A stretch of 64,000 bases of DNA from Lachnospiraceae bacterium (GTDB taxonomy: Bacteria > Bacillota > Clostridia > Lachnospirales > Lachnospiraceae), in contig JAEDCQ010000003.1 in NCBI GenBank assembly GCA_016294075.1, positions 1 through 64,000 on the forward strand. Direction: 5' to 3'. Under the pieces are notes generated by a model. It was not told where the DNA came from, did no database searches, and saw only the letters and a program-made list of their open reading frames with translations. This document shows, piece after piece, positions 45,671-54,663 of the stretch. The position numbers and the translations under genes were made by a program. How positions within the stretch are numbered: position 1 is the first letter of the stretch; the number at the start of each line of letters is the position of its first letter.

Positions 45671-47662
45671 CTAGAGAGGGTTGCTTCCTTCTTTTAAAAA
45701 TACCGGTATAATATCTACCTCGGCAACAGCTTCCACTGTCTGTCCACCTTCATAAGTCTTTCCGGTTGCATACTCTATCCAGTTCTCACCGGCTGGTAAG
45801 TATACTTCTCTTGTTTTTTGTCCAGCTTCTAGGATTGGTGCTACTAAAATATCCGGTCCATACAGATATTCATCTTCGATATCCCAACATTTCTTATCCT
45901 GCGGATACATATAGAAAAGTGTTCTCATTACCGGAGTTCCTTTTTCATGTGCTTCCTCCATAAGTTTTCTGGTATATGGGCGGAGTTTCTCTCTTAAAAA
46001 CATGTATTTTTTACAGATTTCGTATACTTCTTCTCCATAGCTCCATACTTCATTTGCAGCTCCTGAACAGCAAGTTGCTCCACCTGTCGTTCCGTACTGA
46101 GGCTGGCGAGGTTCTCGGTCGCCATGGAGTCTCATAACCGGGCAGAATGTTCCCCATTCAAACCATCTTGCAAATAGTTCTCTAAATGCCGGATCATCGG
46201 GATTACCACCATGGAACCCACCTATATCAGTGGTCCACCAAGGAATTCCAGCAATACCCATGTTAAGACCTGCTGCCAGCTGGTTTCTCATACTTTCATA
46301 ACTGGAAGCAATATCTCCGGACCAGACAAGTGCCCCATATTTCTGACTGCCTGCCCATGCACAACGGAGAAGATTGACGATGTTCTGCTGGCCTTCCTTT
46401 TCCATTCCTTCATAGAATGTTTTTGCATAATCAACCGGATATGTATTACCAATCTGCAGATTCGTACCTCTATGATAACGATAATTATCAAAATCATATG
46501 CTGTATATTCCGGTTCTGCTTCATCTAACCAAAAGGTTTTTATTCCCTTACTGTAGTAATTCTGTTTTGCCTTTCCCCAGACATAATCTCTTGCTTCCGG
46601 ATTGGTTGCGTCAAAATGAATCGTTGCTCCCTGGAAATCCAATCCAACGCGAAAACCTCTTTCTGTACGGATCAAATATCCTTTTTCCAGCATCTCTTCA
46701 TAGTTTTCACATGTCTTATCTACAGTCGGCCAGATGGATACCATTAATTCAATGCCCATAGCCTTTAATTCCCGTACCATTGCATCCGGATCCGGCCAGT
46801 ATACCGGGTCAAATTTCCATTCTCCCTGTTTTGGCCAATGGAAAAAGTCGATAACAATTAAATCAATTGGAAGATTTCTTCTCTTGTATTCTCTTGCCAC
46901 TTCCAATAATTCTTCCTGAGTCTGATACCGAAGCTTGCACTGCCAAAATCCAAGTCCATATTCCGGCATCATCGGCACGGTGCCGGTAACTGCGGCATAT
47001 GCTTCTTCAATTTCTGCCGGAGTATCTCCCGCTACTATCCAATAATCCATAGCTTTTGTAGAATACGCTTCAAAGCTCATAATATTTTTTCCAAAAACGG
47101 CACGTCCTACTCCCGGATTATTCCATAACATTCCATACCCTAGAGAGGAAATGGCAAATGGTACACTCGCCTGGGAGTTGCGGTGTGCCAATTCCAGATC
47201 AAGACCCTTTAAATCCAAATAAGGCTGCTGATACTGGCCCATTCCATATATTTTTTCGTTTTTATCCAAAGATTCAAAACGTACCGTTAAATGATAATCA
47301 CCGCCAACAATTGGCTTGAATTCACGGGCTTCTACTTCGATGGCACTACATTTTCGATCCAGAACATCTTTACGGTTTCTGGCATATTCTTCCAACAACA
47401 ATTTGTCATCTGCGTTATAAATCATAATTTTTCCGTGATTGGTTATCTCTGCTTTAATCTTACCGTTGGCTAAGAATGCTCCTTTTTCTGAATAGCCAAT
47501 TATCACATCTGTTTCTTCCCTGTTAATAAGTGCCCAGTTTTCCTGCGGCATCTGTTGCTCTTTAGTAGAACGGATACGGAGTGCATTTTTACCCCACGCT
47601 TCAATCCATACCTCTTCTGCATCATATCGATATATCAATTTACTATTTTCATCACGTAACAT
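45671..47662 (-). CDS. GH31 alpha-glycosidase, alpha-xylosidase or alpha-glucosidase type
   Basis: This 663-residue protein has the GH31 layout: N-terminal beta domain (about 1-215), TIM barrel (about 215-550) and C-terminal beta domains. The catalytic nucleophile is the aspartate in KTFWLDEAEPEY near residue 383, and WSGDIASSYESM holds a conserved acid/base-region aspartate. There is no signal peptide, so it works inside the cell on sugars brought in by the ABC transporter encoded upstream. Xylose- versus glucose-linked substrates cannot be told apart by eye. Confidence 0.9.
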   Translation of the reverse strand: MLRDENSKLIYRYDAEEVWIEAWGKNALRIRSTKEQQMPQENWALINREETDVIIGYSEKGAFLANGKIKAEITNHGKIMIYNADDKLLLEEYARNRKDVLDRKCSAIEVEAREFKPIVGGDYHLTVRFESLDKNEKIYGMGQYQQPYLDLKGLDLELAHRNSQASVPFAISSLGYGMLWNNPGVGRAVFGKNIMSFEAYSTKAMDYWIVAGDTPAEIEEAYAAVTGTVPMMPEYGLGFWQCKLRYQTQEELLEVAREYKRRNLPIDLIVIDFFHWPKQGEWKFDPVYWPDPDAMVRELKAMGIELMVSIWPTVDKTCENYEEMLEKGYLIRTERGFRVGLDFQGATIHFDATNPEARDYVWGKAKQNYYSKGIKTFWLDEAEPEYTAYDFDNYRYHRGTNLQIGNTYPVDYAKTFYEGMEKEGQQNIVNLLRCAWAGSQKYGALVWSGDIASSYESMRNQLAAGLNMGIAGIPWWTTDIGGFHGGNPDDPAFRELFARWFEWGTFCPVMRLHGDREPRQPQYGTTGGATCCSGAANEVWSYGEEVYEICKKYMFLREKLRPYTRKLMEEAHEKGTPVMRTLFYMYPQDKKCWDIEDEYLYGPDILVAPILEAGQKTREVYLPAGENWIEYATGKTYEGGQTVEAVAEVDIIPVFLKEGSNPL

Positions 47663-47688
47663 ATAAACATCAGCTCCTTTTTGTAAAT

Positions 47689-49857
47689 TTATTCGGTTGT
47701 AAATGAATCTATTTCCGTTTTTAATGTTTGCATGTTTACATTTAAAACATCAGATGTATGATTTAATTTCTCAACATTACGTACTAGTTCTTCTGCAACT
47801 CCATGAACTACTTCACTACCCGCAGCCGCTTCTTCTATAATTGCCGAGATATTTTCTACAGCTGACAGAGTGTTAGTTCTCTCTACATCAGCTTTTTGCG
47901 TTGATGTAATGATTGCTTTCAAGCCATCCAGTAATGTTTTCATACTTTCACTCATTTCATCAAACACCTTAATAACCTGTGTTACTGCTTCTGCCTGCAA
48001 AGCAACCATCTTTTCTGCCTGTGCTGCATTATTTACACTAGTCAGAGTGTGTTCACTAATGAGTTCAACTTTTTTCTTGATATTATCTGCTGCTTGTGCA
48101 GATTCATCTGCCAATTTACTGATTTCACCGGCAACTACCGCAAAACCTCTTCCTGCTGCACCTGCTCTTGCTGCTTCAATAGAAGCATTTAATGACAGTA
48201 AGTTAGTCTGGGAAGAAATGGATGTGATAGTAGCTACAAAACCATTGATTGTCTCGGATTCTTCCTGCAACCGTTCAATACTGTTTCCTACCGTACTAGT
48301 AATACTAGTTGTTTCTGCAGCACGTTTTTTCAACAACTGAACAATTTCCATTCCTTGCGAAATCATTTCTTCTGTATTTTCAACAAGACTTCCTACTTTC
48401 TCTGTTGTCCTGCTTACTTCCTGCATTTCCTGCGAAAGTGCATCCATTCTAACCACACACTCTTCTGCATCTTCTGCCTGCTTTTCCATTCCCACACCGA
48501 TTTCATCAATTGCCTCCATAATGTGAGCAGAATAGTCATTAATAACATCCGAAACGGAAGATACTTCTATGGAGGACTCCTCCAGCAGTGAAGCAGTCTG
48601 GTTTACTTTTCCTACCAGCTTACTGGTATTTTTTATCATATCGGTAGCTGATGCAGCCAGATTACGAAATTCATCCTTACCTTTAACCTTCACTTCTCCC
48701 GTCAGATTACCATTTGCAACATCCCCAAGCTTTCTGGAGATTCGGTTCATATTTTTCTGAATTCCGGATGCAATCACAACTCCAACGATTCCGGCAACAA
48801 TACAGGCAACTACTACCATCTGAATCGTAACCGTACGAATCCCTTCAGCCTGTCCAATCACTGTATACATTGGAACTAACGCACATACACAAATTCCGGT
48901 ATCCGTACTCTTGCTGTAAATAAACATGTATTCTTCGCCAAGATAGTCTACTTGAAGTGCACCTTCCATTATGTCTTCCTGTTCATATACGGAATCATAA
49001 AACTCTTGCCCGAAGAATACTGCATTTTCATCCGACAGCTTGCTTGATTCACCTTCTTTTATCTTTTCACAGATGATTTCTTTCCCTTCAGCAGTAACCA
49101 TTCCAACAATACTTCCATCACCCAAGTCAATCTCATTCAAAAGGCTACGTATCGGTTCTGCTTTTACATCTACTACGACCATGGCATTTCCGGAATAATG
49201 CTGTAATTGGTATGCAAGAATATAGTCCTCGTTACTCTGATTTAAAAGGTTATCCAATGCATTGTGGGAACCAATCCATGATGCATATCTCTTATCTTCT
49301 CTCAGCATCTCTGTCATATAATCATCATAAATACCATCTTTTCCTGTAATATGGGAGGATAACATATTGATTCCCTTTGGAGTGATAATATGAATATCCT
49401 GAATAAAGGAATTGGTCAATTGCGCCGCAGTTATTTCAGATTGAATATTTCTCGAAAGCTCCGCGTGCTTTGTCACATCTGCAAAGACATATTTCCCACT
49501 ACTATAATCACTGACATTATCACTGGATCCATACTTCATGCCCTCGGATTTAATAAAAGAATTGGTCATATCCAGATATTCTCTTGTCATTTTAATCGTC
49601 TGGACTGATGTTTCTTTAAATTTATCCGTCATGCCGTCGGATGCTTTATTGTAGGCAGAAGCTCCGACAATCACCATGAAAATTATAGGTACGATAAAAC
49701 AAATAAAAATCTTATTTCTAATACTAAACAGCATTACGCTTTTCTTCTGCTTTCTGTTCTCAGTTGTCTTTTTTTTCTGTTCTTTCAAAGGATTCTTTTT
49801 TAATATATTTCTTATACTTAACTTTCGTTTATTATTTACCTGGGTTTTCTTCATCAT
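47689..49857 (-). CDS. Methyl-accepting chemotaxis protein in the sugar-uptake operon
   Basis: This 722-residue chemoreceptor starts with a strongly basic cytosolic tail of about 40 residues, then a membrane helix (about 48-70), a Cache-type extracellular sensor (about 70-340), a second helix (about 345-370) and a HAMP domain. The signalling hairpin tip reads LNASIEAARAGAAGRGFAVVAGEI. It lies between the ABC permease genes and the GH31 gene on the same strand, 26 bases after each neighbour, so it is probably co-expressed and senses the same sugar or its binding protein. Confidence 0.93.
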   Translation of the reverse strand: MMKKTQVNNKRKLSIRNILKKNPLKEQKKKTTENRKQKKSVMLFSIRNKIFICFIVPIIFMVIVGASAYNKASDGMTDKFKETSVQTIKMTREYLDMTNSFIKSEGMKYGSSDNVSDYSSGKYVFADVTKHAELSRNIQSEITAAQLTNSFIQDIHIITPKGINMLSSHITGKDGIYDDYMTEMLREDKRYASWIGSHNALDNLLNQSNEDYILAYQLQHYSGNAMVVVDVKAEPIRSLLNEIDLGDGSIVGMVTAEGKEIICEKIKEGESSKLSDENAVFFGQEFYDSVYEQEDIMEGALQVDYLGEEYMFIYSKSTDTGICVCALVPMYTVIGQAEGIRTVTIQMVVVACIVAGIVGVVIASGIQKNMNRISRKLGDVANGNLTGEVKVKGKDEFRNLAASATDMIKNTSKLVGKVNQTASLLEESSIEVSSVSDVINDYSAHIMEAIDEIGVGMEKQAEDAEECVVRMDALSQEMQEVSRTTEKVGSLVENTEEMISQGMEIVQLLKKRAAETTSITSTVGNSIERLQEESETINGFVATITSISSQTNLLSLNASIEAARAGAAGRGFAVVAGEISKLADESAQAADNIKKKVELISEHTLTSVNNAAQAEKMVALQAEAVTQVIKVFDEMSESMKTLLDGLKAIITSTQKADVERTNTLSAVENISAIIEEAAAGSEVVHGVAEELVRNVEKLNHTSDVLNVNMQTLKTEIDSFTTE

Positions 49858-49883
49858 GTGTCCACCTCTGTTTAATAACTACG

Positions 49884-50732
49884 TTATCCTTTTACAGCGC
49901 CGCTTGTCATTCCGCTTACGATATACTTCTGCATGAAAATAAAGATTAATGCAACCGGAATAATTGTTACAATGGCAAATGCAGATAAATAGCTCCATTT
50001 TGTTCCATACTGCCCCATAAAGTTAAAAATCCCTGCAGTAATCGGTCGTTTTTCCTGATCCAAAATAAAGGTCATACCATATGCCAGATCACCCCACGCA
50101 TATAGGAAAGAGAAAATAGCACATACCATAACCCCCGGCTTTGCAATCGGGATTAAAATACGAATAAATGCCGTAAATCGATTACACCCATCTAAATACG
50201 CTGCTTCCTCCATATCCTTTGGTATGGATGCAAAATAATTCTTTAAAATAAGAATCGAAAATGGAATACCTATTGTCGCATCCGCTAAAACAGCTGCAAT
50301 CCACGTATTATACACGTGCATATTTTTAAACATGATAAACATCGGTGTTAACAATACGGATACCGGAAGCATCTGTGTTACAAGAAATGATAACAGCATT
50401 GCTTTTCTTCCGGCAAAACGATATTTTGCAATTCCATAAGATGCCGGAACAGCCAATATTACAGCAATTGCCATCGCTCCGATTGAAATCAGGAAGCTGT
50501 TTCCGAAAGATCGGAACATATTAAAATCACCCGTTTCCACCTGTGCCGCATAAGATTTTAAATTCAAAATGTGCGGATAGAAGGTCGGCGGATTCTGGAA
50601 GATTTCCTGTTCAGTTTTTAGAGATGTAATTAACGCCCAATACAAGGGGAATAATAAAACACATAAAATGATAACGGAAAATATGCACAACATAAGATTG
50701 GCTTTTTTACTTACTTTCTTTTCTTCATCCAT
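49884..50732 (-). CDS. Sugar ABC transporter permease, MalG type
   Basis: This 282-residue inner permease has six predicted helices and the EAA loop EEAAYLDGCNRFTAFIRILIP near residues 190-210, with the usual EAA---G pattern. Its first base overlaps the end of the MalF-type gene. ATPase is not encoded here; such CUT1 systems often share MsmK-type ATPases encoded elsewhere. Confidence 0.94.
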   Translation of the reverse strand: MDEEKKVSKKANLMLCIFSVIILCVLLFPLYWALITSLKTEQEIFQNPPTFYPHILNLKSYAAQVETGDFNMFRSFGNSFLISIGAMAIAVILAVPASYGIAKYRFAGRKAMLLSFLVTQMLPVSVLLTPMFIMFKNMHVYNTWIAAVLADATIGIPFSILILKNYFASIPKDMEEAAYLDGCNRFTAFIRILIPIAKPGVMVCAIFSFLYAWGDLAYGMTFILDQEKRPITAGIFNFMGQYGTKWSYLSAFAIVTIIPVALIFIFMQKYIVSGMTSGAVKG

Positions 50733-51631
50733 TAGTCATCTTCTCCTTCCGTTGTTACTTTAATGTAAAAGCTTCCGACAATCATCAGTATTACGAGTAA
50801 CACATTTGCTACAGCTGAACCCTTACTGTATTGGAACATTTCAAATGACAATTTGTAAGAGTATGTCGATAACATATGCGTTGAATTTACCGGTCCACCG
50901 CTTGTCATAACGTAAACAAGATCATAAACCTTAAATGTATATATAAATCCAAGAATCAATACCGATTCTATTGTTGGTTTCAAAAGAGGGAGGGTAATAT
51001 TGATAAATGACTGTACTTTATTGGCTCCATCAATGGATGCACTTTCATATAGTTCCTTCGGAATCGTTGTTAATCCCGTAGAAATCAGAATCATATTGAA
51101 AGGAATACCAATCCATACGTTTGCAAAAACAAGTGCAAACATTGCAGTTCCCGGTGTTGTGAGCCATTCAATATTTTCTTCAATAATATGAAGGCTTCGT
51201 AAAATATAGTTGATTACACCAATATCTGTCGCAAATAAAAGCTTAAACATTAAGGCTGTTACCGTTACCGGAATCATCCACGGAACTAACAAAATACCTC
51301 TGATTGGTTTTGAAAGCGTGAATCTCTTACTAAAAAACAAAGCCAATGCAAAACCGATTACAAACTGGAATACCAGACATAAAATTGTATAGGACAATGT
51401 ATTTTTAAGGGAAGTCATAAATACATCATCTTTAAAAAGCACAAGATAATTTTCAAGTGCAATAAAATTCTTTGTTCCTCGCACCAGATTACCTGCTGTT
51501 ACATCCTGAAAACTAAGAATCACATTCTGAATAATCGGATAGCCGACAAAAATTAACATATATAAGAATGCAGGAAGTACAAAAAGGATTCCCACATTTT
51601 CATATTGGAAAAACTTTTTCAATTTTCCCAT
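50732..51631 (-). CDS. Sugar ABC transporter permease, MalF type
   Basis: This 299-residue permease has six helices and an EAA loop reading YESASIDGANKVQSFINITLP near residue 210. AGGAGG lies 8 bases before the third of three consecutive ATG codons, so 51631 is taken as the start; 51634 or 51637 are also possible. It forms the channel with the MalG-type subunit. Confidence 0.94.
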   Translation of the reverse strand: MGKLKKFFQYENVGILFVLPAFLYMLIFVGYPIIQNVILSFQDVTAGNLVRGTKNFIALENYLVLFKDDVFMTSLKNTLSYTILCLVFQFVIGFALALFFSKRFTLSKPIRGILLVPWMIPVTVTALMFKLLFATDIGVINYILRSLHIIEENIEWLTTPGTAMFALVFANVWIGIPFNMILISTGLTTIPKELYESASIDGANKVQSFINITLPLLKPTIESVLILGFIYTFKVYDLVYVMTSGGPVNSTHMLSTYSYKLSFEMFQYSKGSAVANVLLVILMIVGSFYIKVTTEGEDD

Positions 51632-51659
51632 CATCATTGCCTCCTTTTGGGTATAAAAA

Positions 51660-51709
51660 TAGCCGCTGCACAGCTAATTTACATGTAACTTTCTGTGCAG
51701 CAGCCACTG
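51660..51709 (-). terminator. Intercistronic hairpin after the binding-protein gene
   Basis: On the minus strand AGTGGCTGCTGCACAG pairs with CTGTGCAGCGGCT around a 19-base loop and is followed by ATTTTTATA. It lies between the binding protein and permease genes, where such hairpins commonly stop part of the transcripts or protect the upstream mRNA, giving more binding protein than permease. Confidence 0.8.
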
Positions 51710-51719
51710 ATTTCATTTC

Positions 51720-53000
51720 TTATTTTACAATACCATCAATAGTTGCCTGCGCTTCTGCGGCAGCATCTTCCGGTGTTGCAGCTCCTGTAATAACCTTGTT
51801 GAATGCCAATGAAATAGCGTCTGATACGCTTGGCCATTCAGCCAATGGGCCTCTAGGCATTGCATACTTAAGCTGCTCAACAAATGGCTGATATGGAGAA
51901 TCTGCTTCAAACTGTGTCTCTGCAATTGTCTGGTCTGCAGAAATGTAACCAAACTGATTCATCATGAATTTAACCTGTTCTTCAGCTGTTGCATATGTAA
52001 GGAAATCCAGTGCTCCATCCACATTTCCACCGCTGATTACTGCATAGTTTTCACCACCGAGTACAGATGCATTCTGAGAATCCTTTGGAAGTAATGTAAC
52101 TTTCCAATTTAAATCAGGAGCCTCTGCCTGCATTGTTGGAATCTGCCATGGACCGTTTTCCATCATAGCAACGTTGCCCGAGATGAACTGGTTCATAACA
52201 TCACCCTGTGTCCAGTTAATACACTCTTTGCTCATTGCGCCTGATTCAACCAATCCACCAATGAAAGACAATGCACGAATACCGTTTTCGTTATTGATAT
52301 CATATGATGTTGCTCCTGTTGACCAAAGCCATGGTGCAAAGTTAAATGTTCCTTCTTCATTCTGAACGCTGCAAAGAGCGAGACCTGTTACTGTATCTGT
52401 TGTTAATTTCTGAGCTGTTTCTTCCAATTCAGCCCATGTTGTAGGTACAGAACAGCCGGCTGCATTTAACATATCTTCGTTATAGTATAACGCTAAACAG
52501 TTAACACCGAATGGCACGCCGTATAATTTACCATCGATTGTACAAGAGTTAACAGTCCCTTCATAGTAATTGCTTACATCAAATTTACCTGTGATGTCTT
52601 CAAAAATTCCCATGCTTGCATAAGATGCATGATCCGGTGAATCTAAGATTGCAAGATCAGGAAGCTCATCAGCAGATGCGCCGATAGATAACTGCTTCTT
52701 GAAATCTGCAAAAGGTACATATTTAGCTGTTACTTCATAAGCATCCTGAGAACCATTGTATTCCTGGATAATCTGATCAAGCGCTACCTGATGTCCTTCT
52801 GTTTCCCAATAATACCAAATTGTTACTGCTTCTTTTGCCGCAGGTGCTGCATCAGCACTATCTTCTGCTACAGGTGCAGCTTCTTCTACTGCTGCCTCAG
52901 CCGCCGGTGCTTCTGCTGCCTCTTCTTTTGCGCCACAACCAGCCAACATTGTTACGGACATTGCCATAACCATTAATAAAGATACAATTTTCTTCTTCAT
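51720..53000 (-). CDS. Sugar-binding lipoprotein of the ABC transporter
   Basis: This 426-residue extracellular solute-binding protein (family 1) begins with a lipoprotein signal ending in MLAGCG, with the lipid-bearing cysteine near residue 21. A spacer rich in Ala and Glu (about 24-56) separates the anchor from the ligand domain (AVTIWYYWETEGHQ). Trp- and Tyr-rich segments such as WYYWETEG and FAPWLWSTG suit an oligosaccharide site. AGGAGG lies 5 bases before the ATG at 53000. The high-affinity ligand is unknown; the GH31 gene suggests an alpha-linked glycan. Confidence 0.94.
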   Translation of the reverse strand: MKKKIVSLLMVMAMSVTMLAGCGAKEEAAEAPAAEAAVEEAAPVAEDSADAAPAAKEAVTIWYYWETEGHQVALDQIIQEYNGSQDAYEVTAKYVPFADFKKQLSIGASADELPDLAILDSPDHASYASMGIFEDITGKFDVSNYYEGTVNSCTIDGKLYGVPFGVNCLALYYNEDMLNAAGCSVPTTWAELEETAQKLTTDTVTGLALCSVQNEEGTFNFAPWLWSTGATSYDINNENGIRALSFIGGLVESGAMSKECINWTQGDVMNQFISGNVAMMENGPWQIPTMQAEAPDLNWKVTLLPKDSQNASVLGGENYAVISGGNVDGALDFLTYATAEEQVKFMMNQFGYISADQTIAETQFEADSPYQPFVEQLKYAMPRGPLAEWPSVSDAISLAFNKVITGAATPEDAAAEAQATIDGIVK

Positions 53001-53112
53001 TTTAACCTCCTTCAACCCCTCAAATGGTTTGTTTGTTTTGATGAGTTAAGCTTATCTTCTTTTTCTCTTTGCTAAAACGGTAAAAAAATGAAAAAGGGTA
53101 AATAATCTAAAC

Positions 53113-54645
53113 TTATCGGTGGGATTTTCTGTACTCTGCAGGAGACAATCCTGTATTCTCTTTAAACACGCGTGCAAAATATTTTGCATCCGTATAACCC
53201 ACTCTCTCCGCAACTTCATACTGTTTTAACTGTGTTCCGATTAACAATTCTTTTGCCTTTGATAAACGGTAATTTCGTATATATACACTAAAAGACTCTC
53301 CGACTTCCTTGTGAAACTGACTTCCCAAATATTCCTGTGTCATATTCAAACGATCCGCAATTTCTCCCAAGGTAATTCCGTCCGCGTAGAATTCATGTAT
53401 CATACTCTGGGCTTTCTTTACTGCAAGATTAATTACTTCTGTTTCTTTTTCTTCTATAATCATATTAAGTAAACCCACACAACAGTTATTAAGCTCATAT
53501 TTTGTTTTGGCTGTCATAATCTGATCAAGAATTTTTCTTTGATCAATCTTAACATAATCAATAATTCTGACTTCTTTTGCTATATTAATAAATGCCCATA
53601 AAAACCGCACATAGGATTCCTTAATTTCCTTTGGCGAAAAAACCTTCCCATTTTCGAAATATTTTTCAAACTTGTCTACTACTTTTATTATTTTATCCTT
53701 CTCGCCGGTACAAATAGCTACTTTTAATTGATTTTCCAAATCAACAGGATAAACACAAACCTCTGTCTGTACTTTTGTTGTTTTGGGATAAGAAATCAGT
53801 ACATCATCTCCCAATACTATAGTCCAGTCCATATAAGGCAGTAATTTCTGATAACCATCCCTAATTTCATCTATTCCTGCTATTTCCGTCATTCCATAGC
53901 TGATCTTTTTCTCATTTTCATCCCGTTTCTGAAGCAGAATGCGATTCTGATACCAGCGTTCAAACTCCTGTCTGTTGCCATAACCATAAATTAACACCAG
54001 AATACTCTTATCATATTCCAAATCCACCATGCAAAACGGTACTTTCTTTTCCTGTTCCAAAAGTATTCTTATTTCCTCGCATTTCCTTTTATGTTTTTCT
54101 TCAAACAGTTCTCCCATATAAATCAGAAGCTCTAACATCTTTGTATCTTTTGGGATATTGTATTTACACGCCAAAAAATCCTTCATCTGATCATTAATCA
54201 CAGATGTTCCATGAATAATACCGGATACCACATTCTCCAAATTACCCATCACATCCGGTGTCCGCTTTTCTTCCTGTTCGCACAGCTGCTGTATCCTTTT
54301 AATTACCTGTACAAACTCCTGTACTACAATTGGCTTAATCAAATAATCTTTAACACCCAATCTGACTGCCTGCTGTGCATACGAAAATTCCGAATATGCA
54401 GTTAATACAATAACTTTAGGAAATAGTCCTTTTTCCTGTACTCGGGTCAGCATATCCAGTCCATCCATAACCGGCATTCTAATATCAGTAATAACCAAAG
54501 CAGGATTGAACTTCTCTATACAGGCAAGTCCTTCCTGACCATTTTCTGCACTTCCCACAATCTCAAGTTCCGGAAATATCTTATTGATTAATTTACATAG
54601 TCCCTCTCGAATTCGTATTTCATCCTCTACTACTACTACCTTCAT
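53113..54645 (-). CDS. AraC-type response regulator (YesN-like)
   Basis: This 510-residue protein has a receiver domain with the phospho-acceptor Asp in PALVITDIRMPVMDG near residue 54. A long central region of about 280 residues follows, then a C-terminal AraC helix-turn-helix pair (ITLGEIADRLNMTQEYLGSQF and YAVAERVGYTDAKYFARVF-type segment). The ATG at 54645 follows GGGGGA by 8 bases. It lies 4 bases from the end-proximal kinase gene (which ends at 54664) and probably activates the sugar genes downstream. Confidence 0.92.
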   Translation of the reverse strand: MKVVVVEDEIRIREGLCKLINKIFPELEIVGSAENGQEGLACIEKFNPALVITDIRMPVMDGLDMLTRVQEKGLFPKVIVLTAYSEFSYAQQAVRLGVKDYLIKPIVVQEFVQVIKRIQQLCEQEEKRTPDVMGNLENVVSGIIHGTSVINDQMKDFLACKYNIPKDTKMLELLIYMGELFEEKHKRKCEEIRILLEQEKKVPFCMVDLEYDKSILVLIYGYGNRQEFERWYQNRILLQKRDENEKKISYGMTEIAGIDEIRDGYQKLLPYMDWTIVLGDDVLISYPKTTKVQTEVCVYPVDLENQLKVAICTGEKDKIIKVVDKFEKYFENGKVFSPKEIKESYVRFLWAFINIAKEVRIIDYVKIDQRKILDQIMTAKTKYELNNCCVGLLNMIIEEKETEVINLAVKKAQSMIHEFYADGITLGEIADRLNMTQEYLGSQFHKEVGESFSVYIRNYRLSKAKELLIGTQLKQYEVAERVGYTDAKYFARVFKENTGLSPAEYRKSHR

Positions 54646-54663
54646 ATAGCAATCCCCCACATC

